Assembly (NCBI GenBank): GCA_022432975.1
Contig: CM039508.1
Location: forward strand, 29,577,008-29,641,007
DNA: 64,000 nt
Reading direction: 5' to 3'
DNA from: Begonia masoniana
Lineage: Eukaryota > Streptophyta > Magnoliopsida > Cucurbitales > Begoniaceae
A program made the position numbers and the translations under genes. Shown piece after piece: positions 34,844 to 45,162 of the stretch (position 1 is its first letter; each line of letters opens with the position of its first letter). The notes under the pieces were generated by a model that did no database searches, was not told where the DNA came from, and saw nothing but the letters and a program-made list of their open reading frames with translations.

Positions 34844-36085
34844 TCAATAGTAACTAAATTCTAAGTGCACAATTTTCGCAGTTATGCTATATAGACAATC
34901 TGCCATTTCTGGCACTAACCTCAACCTAGCTACACAGGCAGTTGAAATAAAAGAGTGTGTAGCCCCCGTGTCTATTAATGAAAATACAACCACACCTGTG
35001 ACCAAGATAGTACCTGCAATAATCGAAGATTGAGCCTCGTCCTCAACGTCACTAGGCTCAATGAAGGCAAAGATTCTTGGTATAACTCTTCTCTGATCTC
35101 TGCCTGGTTGGTCTCGGCCCAACTCCGGGCAATCCCTGACATAGTGGTCAGCCTCTCCACAGCAATAGCACTTATTTGTGCCCCATCAGCAATCGCCGCT
35201 ATGTTCCTTCTGGCACTTAGGGCACGAAGGCTTTTGAGGAGCTTTCTTGACTTGCTTTCCTTTCCCCTGATCGCCCTTATCGTCATAGGGCCTCCTCACT
35301 CCTCATTGTTTTACTTGTTGTTGTCCCCTTGGTTGCCAACCCCTATTCCGAAGTTGGGGCTGAATTTCATGAAAGAAGCCCCGAGAAGGCTCCCTTGGTT
35401 TAACGCAAGTCAATTCCACAGCTTCAAATTCCAGAGCCTTAGCCACAATCTCAGCATAGGGTACATTCCCAACCCCAGATATAATCACGCTCTTTCGAAT
35501 CTCTGGATTCAGTCCTTCCATGAATTGGTGCACCTTGTCTTCGTTATCACTCACCAAACGCGGTGCAAACCGAGATAAAACTTCAAATCTCCTGACTTAT
35601 TCGGCAACTGAAGCAGTCTGCTTTAATTGCGTGAACTCCATCCTTTTAGCCACCCGCACCGTACGGCTAAAGTACTTATCATAGAACACGGTTCTAAAAT
35701 GTTCCCAAGTCATAGTTGTCACGTCCGTAGTCACTTTGATGGAGTCCCACCAAAACCGAGCGTCCATGGCGAAGTGGAATGTAGCACATGCAACCTTTTC
35801 CCCATTCTCTATCTTTGCATAGGCTAGCATATCCTCCATCGTTCGTATCCACTCTTCCGCAATAGTGGGATCCGAAGATTTACCATCAAATACTAGAGGT
35901 CGCAGTTTCTAGAATCTCTCCATATCATGATTGTTCGAAATTACCAATTCTTGGGCTCTTTGACCCTCTCGGCTTATTAGTCTCTCGATTTGCTAAGCTT
36001 GCTTGTCCATATGCTGAGCGTGAAGATCAAGCAAGTCCGTCAGCCTATCCATGGCTTCGTCCCTAGCGTCTCTACCTCGGACCAT
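34844..36085 (-). pseudogene. Element A gag-protease
   Basis: Minus strand, from ATG 36,083-36,085 (MVRGRDARDEAMDR). Broken by stops into pieces: 35,597-35,839 (MEDMLAYAK, FWWDSIKV, FYDKYFSRTV), 35,303-35,557 (KVHQFMEGLNPEIRKSV) and 34,844-35,286 with a CCHC knuckle (CYCCGEADHYVRDC) and an intact protease active site (LIDTGATHSFIS). Similar in order and sequence to element C gag. No second protease motif or RT follows. Confidence 0.88.
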
Positions 36086-36228
36086 TTTGTAATCCTAAAA
36101 AATGTAAAGACACATAATCCTAAGAAATCAAAATAAAAGAAAACTCATAACATACTTACAGTTGAGGAAACATGTCTGTGTAGTGGCTTGTACAGTCAAG
36201 CAGTCTACAGAACCGATTTTAAAACCCA

Positions 36229-36243
36229 GGAGCTCTAATACCA
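36229..36243 (-). other. Element A primer-binding site
   Basis: On the minus strand TGGTATTAGAGCTCC, three bases after the LTR end; a tRNA-Met type PBS with one change from TGGTATCAGAGC. Confidence 0.75.
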
Positions 36244-36246
36244 TAC

Positions 36247-38770
36247 TGTAACGTCCCTTAAAATTCACCTTTTAACTATCCCTTAAAAATTTTGTAAAAT
36301 TTAAGTTTTATTTCAATCCATAGTCATATACGTTTAAAAACGAAGGACTTCATTCGGGGGAAGACATACTACGTGTGGAAACCTCATATTAACCTAAACT
36401 TTCTTCGTAGTGCTAAAATAGTAAGACTGATTTCCGGTCGACATGGCCTCTGTAATGAGATCCGTAAACGTGGCCTTAGTAATGAGATCGGTGGATATGA
36501 CCTCACTAATGAGATCGATCGACGTCTATAACATAGATCGACTTCAGCCATTAACATCTGCCAATCGCTTCTTCCGATCGCGTCTGCCGATCCACACCCT
36601 ATGCTCTTTGGAATCTATTCCTTCTAAAATCGATCGACAAAATCGGACGACGTCCTCGACCACAAAATCGGATGACGTCCTCGACCGTAAAATTGGATGA
36701 CGTCTTCGACCACAAAATCAGACGACGTCTTCGACCACAAAATTGGATGACGTCTTCGACCACAAAATCGGTCGATGCCTTCGACCATAAAATCGGTCGA
36801 TGTTTTCCTTGCTAGAACACTTAACGAGCTTAGGTAGAATCGCTCGTAAAACGTCAGCCGATCGATTGCCCTCTTTGGCGATCGATTGACAAGCTCTGGC
36901 TTTAATTCCAAAGTGCTGCTTCCTTACTTATTCTTCACACATCTCCTCCCTCATTTCTTTTTTCCACTAACTATACTAAAACATCACTACCTCATACTTT
37001 TCCTCAATTCACCAAAATACATATCCATAAATCAAGTTCATCAATATCAACAAAACAGTGGAAAGACATACACTGATTCGATAGTGAACTCATCTGTATA
37101 ACCTATCGAAATAGACATTTTGTGCCTTTGTTCACAAACCTATTCAAAACATCAAAACACCTATGCATCCACTATCCAGATATCAATCACCCTAGAATGA
37201 GTTTTCTATATAATTTCTGTATCATCGCCCATCAGCCCAAAACCTTAAAATACTTAACCATTTGCTCCCACGGGTCAAAATTCGCACCGACTGTGCCAGG
37301 CACTCCCACGGACACCCTTCTTCAAACTGTTTGTTCATCTAGCAGAGGGATGTCATTCTCACATGTTTTAATATTACCTATACCATAGAGACATTCTATG
37401 AGCTAAGGGCTCAATAAGTCTACGTAAATGAGAGTGCATGCCATGCATATGCCGTTCAAAAAACCATGCGTTCATTTTCATTTTTTAGTTATATAGAAGG
37501 GGGTGTCACCAGGGATTGACTCTCACCAGATAAAGAAGGCATATCTCGCGGTTAGATAGCTCTTTCCATCTACTGGGGGGAAACATGCTCCTCCTCTTAG
37601 GATAGCCATGTTTGAACCCCACCCCGTATGTGACCAAGATTACATACATTCATATCTTTTCATTAGTCGTTTCTTTTCATGAAAACGTATGCGGAAGTTC
37701 ATTTTTCGTGCTAGTTCAAAAAACATGATACATGGACATGTAAGATACATTAAACGTAAGGAAAGCATAAAATAGTAAATAAAAACTAGGAAAACATTCT
37801 AGCATAACGAATATCCTAAACTACCCATCCAACCTACACTAAAGCAATAAAATCGCCAAACATCCTTAATTAACAATTTCTCTTATGGTTAGGCCGAATC
37901 GGCCAAACAAGTCACGAAGACTTATCTCGGGTCCTTAGCACACCGAGCTTCGTCCTTGAGCTTTGTTCACTTAAGCCAATCCACAATACACGACATTAAA
38001 ATCGAGCCTAAACAATCAAATTTCCAAAACTAACGAAACTCCTAGCTAAAGGAAATTTCTTTAGAACTTGTATCTACGTCCTTCAAGCAATTTATCGAGC
38101 ACGTTGTGCTCACTAATTCTCCAATAAGCCTTCACTGAAGTTTATATTGTTTAACCTCCAAATTTAACATAACTTTTCATTTTCAACCTAATCTAACAAC
38201 AGCCATCATAAACTCATCATCAATAACCATCAATTTCATAAAACTAACAATTTCTAACCTAAATGATATATTTCTTCAAAAACCTAATTCAAGCTCTAAC
38301 TAATTTCGACCTTAAAACCAAAAACTAAAACCTTAGAATGCTTAGAATCTTACCTAGGGTTTGATTCGTTAAAGAAACGGAGAAGAAATCGAATCATCGG
38401 AGAAAGGATCGATGGCCGATTGAAGAAACCGTGAAGGAGAGGAACCAAAATCGCGTAGATGGAGAGAAAACCTTCTCTGGAGGGTTTTTACGTGAAATGG
38501 CTAAGGAATGAAAGAGTTTTGGTGACTTATTATTATATAAAGTAATATTTTCCATAATTACAAGTTTACCACTCGTCATGATATCCACCTAATTTGTCGT
38601 TTCGCCTATTGTTTTGGATTTCTCCAAACTTCTTTATTGCTCCAAATGCTCCGATTTACTCATATAGTTCTAATAAAACTCCCCGTTCACAAAACGAGTT
38701 ACTTTCACAATATTTACGAAAATGTCATTATAGTGATAATATCCAAAAACCTAAAAATCCGGGTGTTACA
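36247..38770 (-). repeat. Element A 5' LTR
   Basis: 2,524 bp, uninterrupted; on the plus strand it starts TGTAACGTCCC and ends GGTGTTACA. Contains about seven 25-bp units at 36,640-36,800. Short frames inside are not conserved with the other LTR. Confidence 0.92.
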
Positions 38771-38775
38771 ATCAA

Positions 38776-38893
38776 AACCAAGTAACGTGTCATCCAATTC
38801 AATTTGAGCGAGTAGGTCTCGCATCTTTACCTGCCATATTAAAAATCTTATATTCCTATCTAACAAAGGAATATCATATTTTAATGATGTCAT
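38776..38893 (-). pseudogene. Copia gag N-terminus
   Basis: Starts at an ATG at 38,891-38,893 and reads RFLIWQVKMRDLLAQ and ends at LLGFD on the edge of element A. This is the copia gag N-terminal motif (FxxWxxKMRxLL). With the A insertion and one copy of its ATCAA duplication removed, the frame continues directly into the gag part at 9,240, which confirms that both belong to one gene. Confidence 0.85.
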
Positions 38894-39549
38894 CTTTCAG
38901 AAATTCAGAATATTTTCCCAATAATATCTCAACCAGATAATTACTCTGAAACAGCAAACAATATCTCAACTCTCAGAACCCAAGCTTTCACAAACAAAAA
39001 TTTTCAGAATATTGAGTCCAAAATTAACAGATTTGCAGCACCCAATAAATCAATATGCAAAATTTGTAACCTGTGAAAAATACCAAAAAATGGAACAGAG
39101 AATTGTTCAGCCTATGAGCGGCGTGAGCGTGGCGTTGTGCGGCTGAAGGTTCGGAGATTACGTCGGAGCAGATCGACGGTGTGACCGGAGCAACGTTGCT
39201 GCTGTCGGCGTCGACTGTGGGTTCTATGCACGCGTCGACGTTGGAGAAGCGTCGGCGGTGGGTTCTGTGCACGCGATGGCGGCAAGACTGGAGAGGCGTC
39301 TTAGCGTGGGTGCGGCTCGAGCTCTCCTCAGTTCTCCTCCGTCGAAGAAGAACAACAGAACGAAAAACTTTCTTTTTTTTTCTGTTTCTTCACCCAGAGG
39401 AAATAGAAAAGAAATTTAAATTAAATTTCTTTTCTTTTCTACTTTCTTTTTCCTCCAAATTTCAATTTCAACTACCGAAATTGCAAACTTGAAAAACATT
39501 TGATACCTTCAAAAAATCAAACCTCATTATCGAAAATCTTCAACCTGAA
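38894..39549 (-). other. Copia 5' leader
   Basis: Sequence between the gag start and the PBS; no coding frame of note. Short frames here (e.g. 39,024-39,272 and 39,181-39,492) are not conserved in copia elements and look like chance. Confidence 0.6.
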
Positions 39550-39561
39550 GCTTTGATACCA
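39550..39561 (-). other. Copia primer-binding site
   Basis: On the minus strand TGGTATCAAAGC, a tRNA-Met-type PBS two bases after the 5' LTR. Confidence 0.85.
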
Positions 39562-39563
39562 AT

Positions 39564-39813
39564 TGTTAAAAAACCGAACTGAAATCGAACAATAAAAACG
39601 AGAAAATAATTGACACTAAGATTTACGTGAAAACCCTAGAAGGGAAAAAACCACGAGTAGAGGAGAAATCACTATGTAAAATCGAGGTACAATGAGTTTT
39701 ACCATATAAGCATATATTTTTACGGAAACATAAAACCCTAATCATATTGAGATTCACAACGTAGGCCGTACCGGCCTGGCTTAGTCAGAAATCGGGTCAC
39801 ACCAAAACTAACA
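39564..39813 (-). repeat. Copia 5' LTR
   Basis: 250 bp, equal in length to the 3' LTR at 4,213-4,462, with TG..CA ends. The ATAAC target duplication follows at 39,814-39,818. Confidence 0.9.
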
Positions 39814-39818
39814 ATAAC

Positions 39819-40480
39819 AATTTTGTTCATCTAGGTAGAATGATCCTGAATCATTTTCGTTAAACCGAGGGATTCAGTGGAGGCTAAGGATGCATTCATC
39901 TCATTGTCGCCTTGGTTCTATCTGATTCTAGATACTAAATTATGATTTTGCTAGAGGAAACCAGAACAGCAGCTTAAATCGTAGGAAAACAAGCAAAATA
40001 ACACCATTCATTCAAAATCTAATCAAACCCATAGCAGAAAATAAGAAAAAAAATTAAGTTAGCAAGTAGCAAATGATAGAAGCCTAAATACCAATTAGGC
40101 AAGTATATATTCTCGATGTTTTTATTTGGTTTTCAATAATGATGGCCGAACCACTATATTTGTCTCTATATTTTTTTATTCACTTTGACTAAAACCAAAT
40201 GAGTAAAAAAACCAAGTCTAATTGAGAAGAAAGAATGATTGAATTAAAAGGATAGGATGGGGGAAAGAAGCGAATGATTTAACACATGCGTGGCCCTCCC
40301 TGTACATACTCAAAATTATTACATATTGATTGAATAATAAAAATAATAATTGATGCACACTTTAATTTGAAGCAAGAAACGCAGAAACAAGTAGAGGAGG
40401 AGAGGGAAAGAATTTTGATACATACAAACCAAATCTCTTGTTGTTTTTTTAGGGGCAGGGACAGGCAGTGGGGATGGTTG
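39819..40480. other. Intergenic DNA and 3' side of the PCaP1-like gene
   Basis: Host sequence right of the copia element. No further gene recognised; the part next to 40,481 will include the 3'UTR of the minus-strand gene. Confidence 0.5.
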
Positions 40481-41310
40481 TCAAGGCTTGGCCGGCTCCG
40501 CTTCCCCCACCTTGACATCCTCACATGCAGTGCTGGGTGGCTCCTCGATTTTCTCGACCTCGGACACCACCACTACCTCTTCTTTCTTCTCTGCCTCCCT
40601 CGTTTCTTCTTTCGCAACCGCTGATGGAGGCTCTTCCATTTTCTCCTCCGTCACCACCAACGTCGACACCTTCTCAAACACAAAGAAAACGGGGCCTGAC
40701 ACCAACGGTGGGCCGAACTTCGTTGACAGTTCATGCGCCGCCTTCGATCCTGGAAATTCTGTGCATGCATGCGTTTACAAAACCAGAAAACGAATCCTCA
40801 AAAGAGTTAGGTACCCATTGGATGGAAGATGTAAATGGGTGAGGATGATATGGAGAGAAATTGAACGAACCAATTTTAACAAGCTCATCAATGAACTTGA
40901 TGACGGCTGTGGAGTGCTTTTTCAGCCCAGCCTCCTTTGGCTCCTTGATCAAAGTCTGTTTGGGAGTTAGAGAAGTTTCAGGACAAAATCATCATTGGCT
41001 CTAAGCATATTTCAGGGTGTTGGTGTAAGCCAAACCTTGATTTCGGTCGAAGAAGCTTCGTATATTTCCACTACTTTTGGTTGGAGCTCGGCCTTATTGT
41101 CCTCAAACTGCTTGCAGATCTCCTCCTGAATCCAAGTGTAAAAATTAAGAGCCGGAAACAGAAAGAGACGAAATAAGAAAAAAGGTATTGTTCGGTGACC
41201 TTAGAGTCGTCGAAGGACTTGACGGCTTCGGTGGCAGCAGTTTTCTTGGGAGAGGTCTTGTCGAAAACCTTCTTAATTTTGGGAAGAACTTTGGATTTCC
41301 AGTAACCCAT
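40481..41310 (-). CDS. PCaP1: PCaP1-like plasma-membrane cation-binding protein (DREPP family)
   Basis: Four coding exons on the minus strand: 41,200-41,310, 41,036-41,125, 40,871-40,955 and 40,481-40,758, joined at GT..AG introns of 74, 80 and 112 bp; total 564 bp, 187 residues. The protein starts MGYWKSKVLPKIKKVF, with Gly2 for myristoylation and a Lys-rich N-terminus, as in Arabidopsis PCaP1. Exon 2 has KAELQPKVVEIYEASS, exon 3 IKEPKEAGLKKHSTAV and exon 4 EFPGSKAA then GPVFFVFEKVS, all family landmarks. A Glu/Lys-rich tail (about residues 135-187) follows. In Arabidopsis the protein is anchored to the plasma membrane and binds Ca2+/calmodulin, phosphoinositides and microtubules; that role is inferred here. 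The tail is shorter than the 225-residue Arabidopsis protein. The reading frame is intact. Confidence 0.92.
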
Positions 41311-41585
41311 GATTGTTGGAACCTGATCAGAAGAAACAAGTTCAAAAACAGCAAAGACGATGAAACCAAACCCACCCAAAAGGCTTACCAGCTGAGGAAG
41401 TTTGCCTTGTGTTTCGAATATGGCAAAAATTGTTCAGGAAAGAAGAAGAAATAGAAGAAAGGCTCTATCTCTTGTTTTCTCTGCTCTTCTTCTGGTGGAT
41501 TCCTCTCCTCTGCTCTGTCTCCAATCCAAGTCCACCTCAATCCAACTGTTCCAGCCTAACCCTGTCCCCTCCAAATTAAGACACA
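41311..41585 (-). other. 5'UTR of the PCaP1-like gene with a small intron
   Basis: A likely intron at 41,323-41,388 (donor GTAAGC, acceptor GATCAG) lies 12 bp before the start codon. The leader upstream is rich in CT/GA. The transcription start is estimated from the TATA box. Confidence 0.55.
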
Positions 41586-41607
41586 CATGAACCCAATCAT
41601 CCTCCAA

Positions 41608-41615
41608 TATATATA
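41608..41615 (-). promoter_or_regulatory. TATA box of the PCaP1-like gene
   Basis: TATATATA about 300 bp upstream of the start codon, correctly placed for a leader starting near 41,580. Confidence 0.55.
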
Positions 41616-41639
41616 CTATTCTTTCTCTTCTAAACACCC

Positions 41640-43002
41640 CTCCTTTCCTTGCATAATTACCACCTCTACCTCCCTATCTTCCCAAATAAGACCCTGTAAA
41701 TATTATTTATGATAAGATTTATTAGGTGCTGGTGATGAATCTATTGAAGGGGCTATGATTGCCTTACCTCTACATTTCCCTCTCTGTTGTGAGTTCTCAT
41801 TTTGTAGGACAGTTTTTGTTGACCAAAAACAGGATTATGAGTGTAAAAATGAAGGAAAATAAGAAATGATTTGAGCGCAAGTTCGAAATGGTGGATGGAG
41901 GTGACAGCTGGCAACCAGGTTGCAAATATCAGAGTATGGGACCCGCGAACATGTCTCAGTTTTTCACAGGGACATCAGAATGAACAAGTATAGTGATGAT
42001 ATTATTTGCAGATCTTTACGTCTCTCTCTCTCTCAAATGCCAACAGGCAACACAGACAGCAAAACAAAGACAAACACACCAACACAAACACAGAGAAAGA
42101 AAGTGAGAAATGTTCACGTGGCCTCGCTGGTTCATGCAATCACGGCGTGAATAAGCAGAGAGCAAGAGAGGCCCCATCGTGTTTCTTTCTCACACCTAAC
42201 TCCCAGTTTTCATGTTGGAATCTCCTTCAAATCCCTTCCTAGTTTCATTCGTTGCTGCTACTTGCCCACCTTCCATGCACATGCCTTGGCTTTCATTCAC
42301 TTCTTCTGCTTCAGATCTGCTTTTTTCTTAAGTTTTCTTACAAAGACATTAACGAGCAAGCATATCAGTGTAATTTTAACGTTTGGATTTCGTGTAGCCT
42401 GTTCTTAACCAGTAGCGAATCCGAATATGTGATTTCTGTTGTGTTTTGAAAGCGTAACGTAGATTGCACAATTTTAGTGTAGTTTGTATTGTCCTAATAT
42501 AAATAATGAGATTTGCGTCGGAATCAAACGTAAGATTTCCTAATACAAAAGGAGATTACAATCATGTTATATAGTTTGTTACTAAAGGTTATAAACTATA
42601 ACATTGATATTATAGTTTTATAATATAAACAACTAAAGGTTGCCCTGTTAATAGTTAACGCTTATTTATATTTGTATGAGATTAGTCATGATTATTTACA
42701 AATCAGGGCAATTTGTTTCTCTCGTAATTGACCTCAGGTTGATGGTCACAGGATAAATATTTTCTTTGGAAAAATTGTCAATTTTGTAATAAATAAAAAT
42801 CCAAATAAATTTTCCGCCTGTGGTACGTTAATATCTCTTGTGATTAATTTTGGTTTTGGTAATTGATCACCGTATTAAATTAGGAAATTTTTAGTTAAAA
42901 GCTCAAAATTGGTAAAAAGTAAAAAATTACCACGGTAGTTTAAATCAAAATAGTGTCAAAGTTAAAACTTAGAAATAATATTTTTTGACAAATCAATGAT
43001 AC
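41640..43002. other. Promoter-side and intergenic DNA
   Basis: Low-repeat DNA upstream of the PCaP1-like gene. A CT run lies near 42,020. AT-rich from 42,450. No gene recognised; short frames look random. Confidence 0.5.
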
Positions 43003-43145
43003 ACATGTGCATGTGTATATATATATATACACACACACACACGTACGTGTCTCTGTGTGTGTGAGCGTGTGTAAGTGTAAGTGTGTGTGTGTGCGCGTGC
43101 GTGGAGGTGTGTGTGTATTTTTGTGTGTGCGTCCCACACACACAC
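43003..43145. repeat. (TG)n/(TA)n/(CA)n microsatellite
   Basis: Alternating purine-pyrimidine run: TGTGCATG, TATATATA, ACACACAC, then TGTGTG blocks. The overlapping small frames (CVCV and HTHT peptides) are translations of it. Confidence 0.93.
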
Positions 43146-43313
43146 TAGGACTATGCAGAACCAACCCGGATCCTAGTGGTTCGGTTTGATTAGGGCCTAT
43201 TCTACAATGAATAAGAGTCGCACAATTATTGAGGTTGAACACAAGCGATCAAGGCTCGGTCCCACCGAGTCTATACTTACGGATTCGCGAAGTGGGAGGT
43301 GAACCACCACATG

Positions 43314-43945
43314 TGTAAAAACCGCTATTTTTTATAGTAACTAAATTCTGAGTAAATATTTTACGTTATTCAAGGTCAAATTATTCGATGTTAACTCAAA
43401 TTATTTTGATTCGCTAACGTTTTGCCAAGTGGATTTTCGGTCAAATTGTCAAATTGGTATAAATTTGAGAGTTACCACATAGGCACATAGTACAAATTCA
43501 AGAAAATAAAGTACGATAAATTGAAATTATCCAAAATGAAGAATTTAGATAATATTCGGGTTTTCGATGAATCGAAATTTAAGAAATTTATTTAATATCT
43601 AATATAATATTTTATATATATTAAATAAAATAATAAATTAATTAATAGGGAGAAACCATTTTGCTTTGGTAGCAAGAGTTGCGGTTCGCAAGAGGAGCGA
43701 GGCAGGCAGGGAGGGAGGGAGAAAGAGAGAGGAGAGTTTAAGTGTGATCCATCAAGTTCTAAGGCTGGATTAGCAGTCGTAAGGCTCTGACAACCAACTT
43801 TTGTGACTTCGAGAGTAAGTCGTGTTTTCTCTCCGTTTTAGTGTTTAAAGTTTAAGGTAAAAATGGATTGCGGATTATAGCTTAGAAACTCGGATATTTT
43901 GATAGATTTCTTTTTGTGTAAGGTTTCAAATCGATTGAGATAAAA
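43314..43945 (+). repeat. F repeat copy 2, 5' part
   Basis: Starts TGTAAAAACCGCTATTTTT, like the other F copies, and includes an exon-junction-like GAGAGTAAGTCGT near 43,811 matching GAACGTAAGTCGT at 51,367 in copy 4. It ends where gypsy integrase sequence begins (about 43,980). Confidence 0.5.
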
Positions 43946-43979
43946 ATTGGCAGAAAAGAGATGCGTTTTCGTGGATCCC

Positions 43980-44701
43980 GTCAGTAGTCCTAACTGTCAA
44001 AAGAGCTCTTCAACAGGATTGAGCCCGTTTGAAGCAGTTTGCGGGAGACAACCAAGCATGCCATACAGCTTAGAGCAACAATATTCTGGAAAGAGTCCGA
44101 AAGCTTACAACTTTCCTAAGGAATGGAAGCACAATACAGAGATAGCTCGTGCTTACCTGGGGAGAGCCTCTAAGCACATGAAGAAGTGGGTAGCTAAGAA
44201 ACAGCAGCCAATGGAGTTTAAGGCCGGTGACTTAGTACTGGTTAAGTTGCGACCTGAACAGCTTTGCTTGAGGGGCAGGAAAGACAAGCGACTTACCAAA
44301 AAGTATGAAGGCCCTATTGAAGTCATCGAGAAGGTCGAGAGAACATCCTACAGAGTTAATCTTCCATCATGGCTCCAAATCCATTCAGTGATCCCCGTCA
44401 GCAACTTGAAATCCTACCATCCAGCCGACAAGAACAAGAACAAGGAAAGGAACAACCATTCTAGACCAAGTATCTCCATCAGCAACCAGAAGAAGAAAGA
44501 AGTCGAAGAAATTCTGGCAGATCGAAGCCTCAAAACAAGCCGACGAAAGTACCAGGAATACCTCATCAGGTAGAAAGGACCAAGAGACGATGAAGTATCT
44601 TGGGAGAAAGCAAAAAGACTTGGAGAACTCATCATAGATGATCGAGGAATTCAAGAAGAAGCAGAGTTGACGAGGACGTCAACAGTTCAAATAGGGGAGA
44701 A
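43980..44701 (+). pseudogene. Ty3/gypsy integrase C-terminus with chromodomain
   Basis: Open from 43,947, with recognisable sequence from about 43,984: TGLSPFEAVCGRQPSMPY, GDLVLVKLRPEQLCLRG, KYEGPIEVIEKVERTSYRVNLP, IHSVIPVSNLKSYHP, then chromodomain VEEILADRSLKTSRRKYQEYLIR. A TAG at 44,571 replaces the conserved W codon of the chromodomain, and the frame continues past it (DDEVSWEKAK). Everything upstream of the integrase end is missing. A different lineage from element C. Confidence 0.85.
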
Positions 44702-45162
44702 TGTCAAGGTCCGGGCTTGTGCAAGGCATGTTGCCTATGGTCGCCCTTGCTGTTAGTTAGATTCATTTCCTTTTTAAGTAATTCTGTTGTACTCTTTTTC
44801 TTTCTATTTTTGGCAAGAGTGACTCCTCGCCACTATAGCATGTATACTACTGCCGTAGTGGAGATGGTCCAGATTGATCTTTAGGGGGATAGGCATGACT
44901 GCACGTAGACCCCCCTACCCACTGATGTAATTTGCTGCTATTCAATAAACAAGCTTTTTACATACACCATCTTTATGCACACTATGCTCAATGATGCTGC
45001 TTTTGATTAATCTCGCTCGCTCGTTGCTTACTCGTTAGACACAAGCTCGCTCTAACGAAGTGGGCACTCGGTGCCGTTGGAACGCTCGTTGGCTGACCCA
45101 GTACAGGTGTGATATTGGGTGCCGCACGGTCTCGTAAGCCCCTTGAAAGTAGGACCGTGACA
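44702..45162 (+). mobile_element. 3' LTR of the chromodomain gypsy remnant
   Basis: Follows a purine tract (ATAGGGGAGAA, 44,691-44,701). Starts TGTCAAGGTCC and ends ACCGTGACA, with inverted TGTCA/TGACA ends; 461 bp. AATAAA lies at 44,943-44,948. The end is inferred from the TGACA. Confidence 0.6.

Larger units (their letters stand above)
9246..38770 (-). mobile_element. Element A: gypsy-like, gag-protease only, nested in copia gag
   Basis: Minus-strand LTR element inserted in copia gag, flanked by ATCAA (9,241-9,245 and 38,771-38,775). The 5' LTR is 36,247-38,770 (2,524 bp). The 3' LTR starts at 9,246 and ends at 32,713 but is split by B and D; without them it is about 3.6 kb, longer because of a 25-bp array. 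The 3.5-kb internal region holds a PBS, a degenerate gag-protease and about 2.1 kb with no recognisable RT or integrase. It would have depended on enzymes from an autonomous relative. Confidence 0.9.
4213..39813 (-). mobile_element. Ty1/copia retrotransposon, host of the nested cluster
   Basis: A complete copia element on the minus strand, split by later insertions. Both LTRs are 250 bp (3' LTR 4,213-4,462; 5' LTR 39,564-39,813) and the outer borders have the same 5-bp target duplication ATAAC (4,208-4,212 and 39,814-39,818). The 5' LTR is followed by a tRNA-Met-type PBS (39,550-39,561) and the 3' LTR is preceded by a GGTGGAGAT purine tract. Removing the Cassandra and A insertions leaves about 5.2 kb, normal for copia. 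The order gag, protease, integrase, RT, RNase H is the copia order. Every domain has stops or frameshifts, so it is inactive. Confidence 0.92.

Noticed and set aside
39181..39492. 103-residue frame
   Set aside because: Lies in the copia leader, runs into T-rich sequence, no recognisable domain.
42940..43242. Frames with Cys/Val and His/Thr runs
   Set aside because: Translated TG/CA microsatellite.
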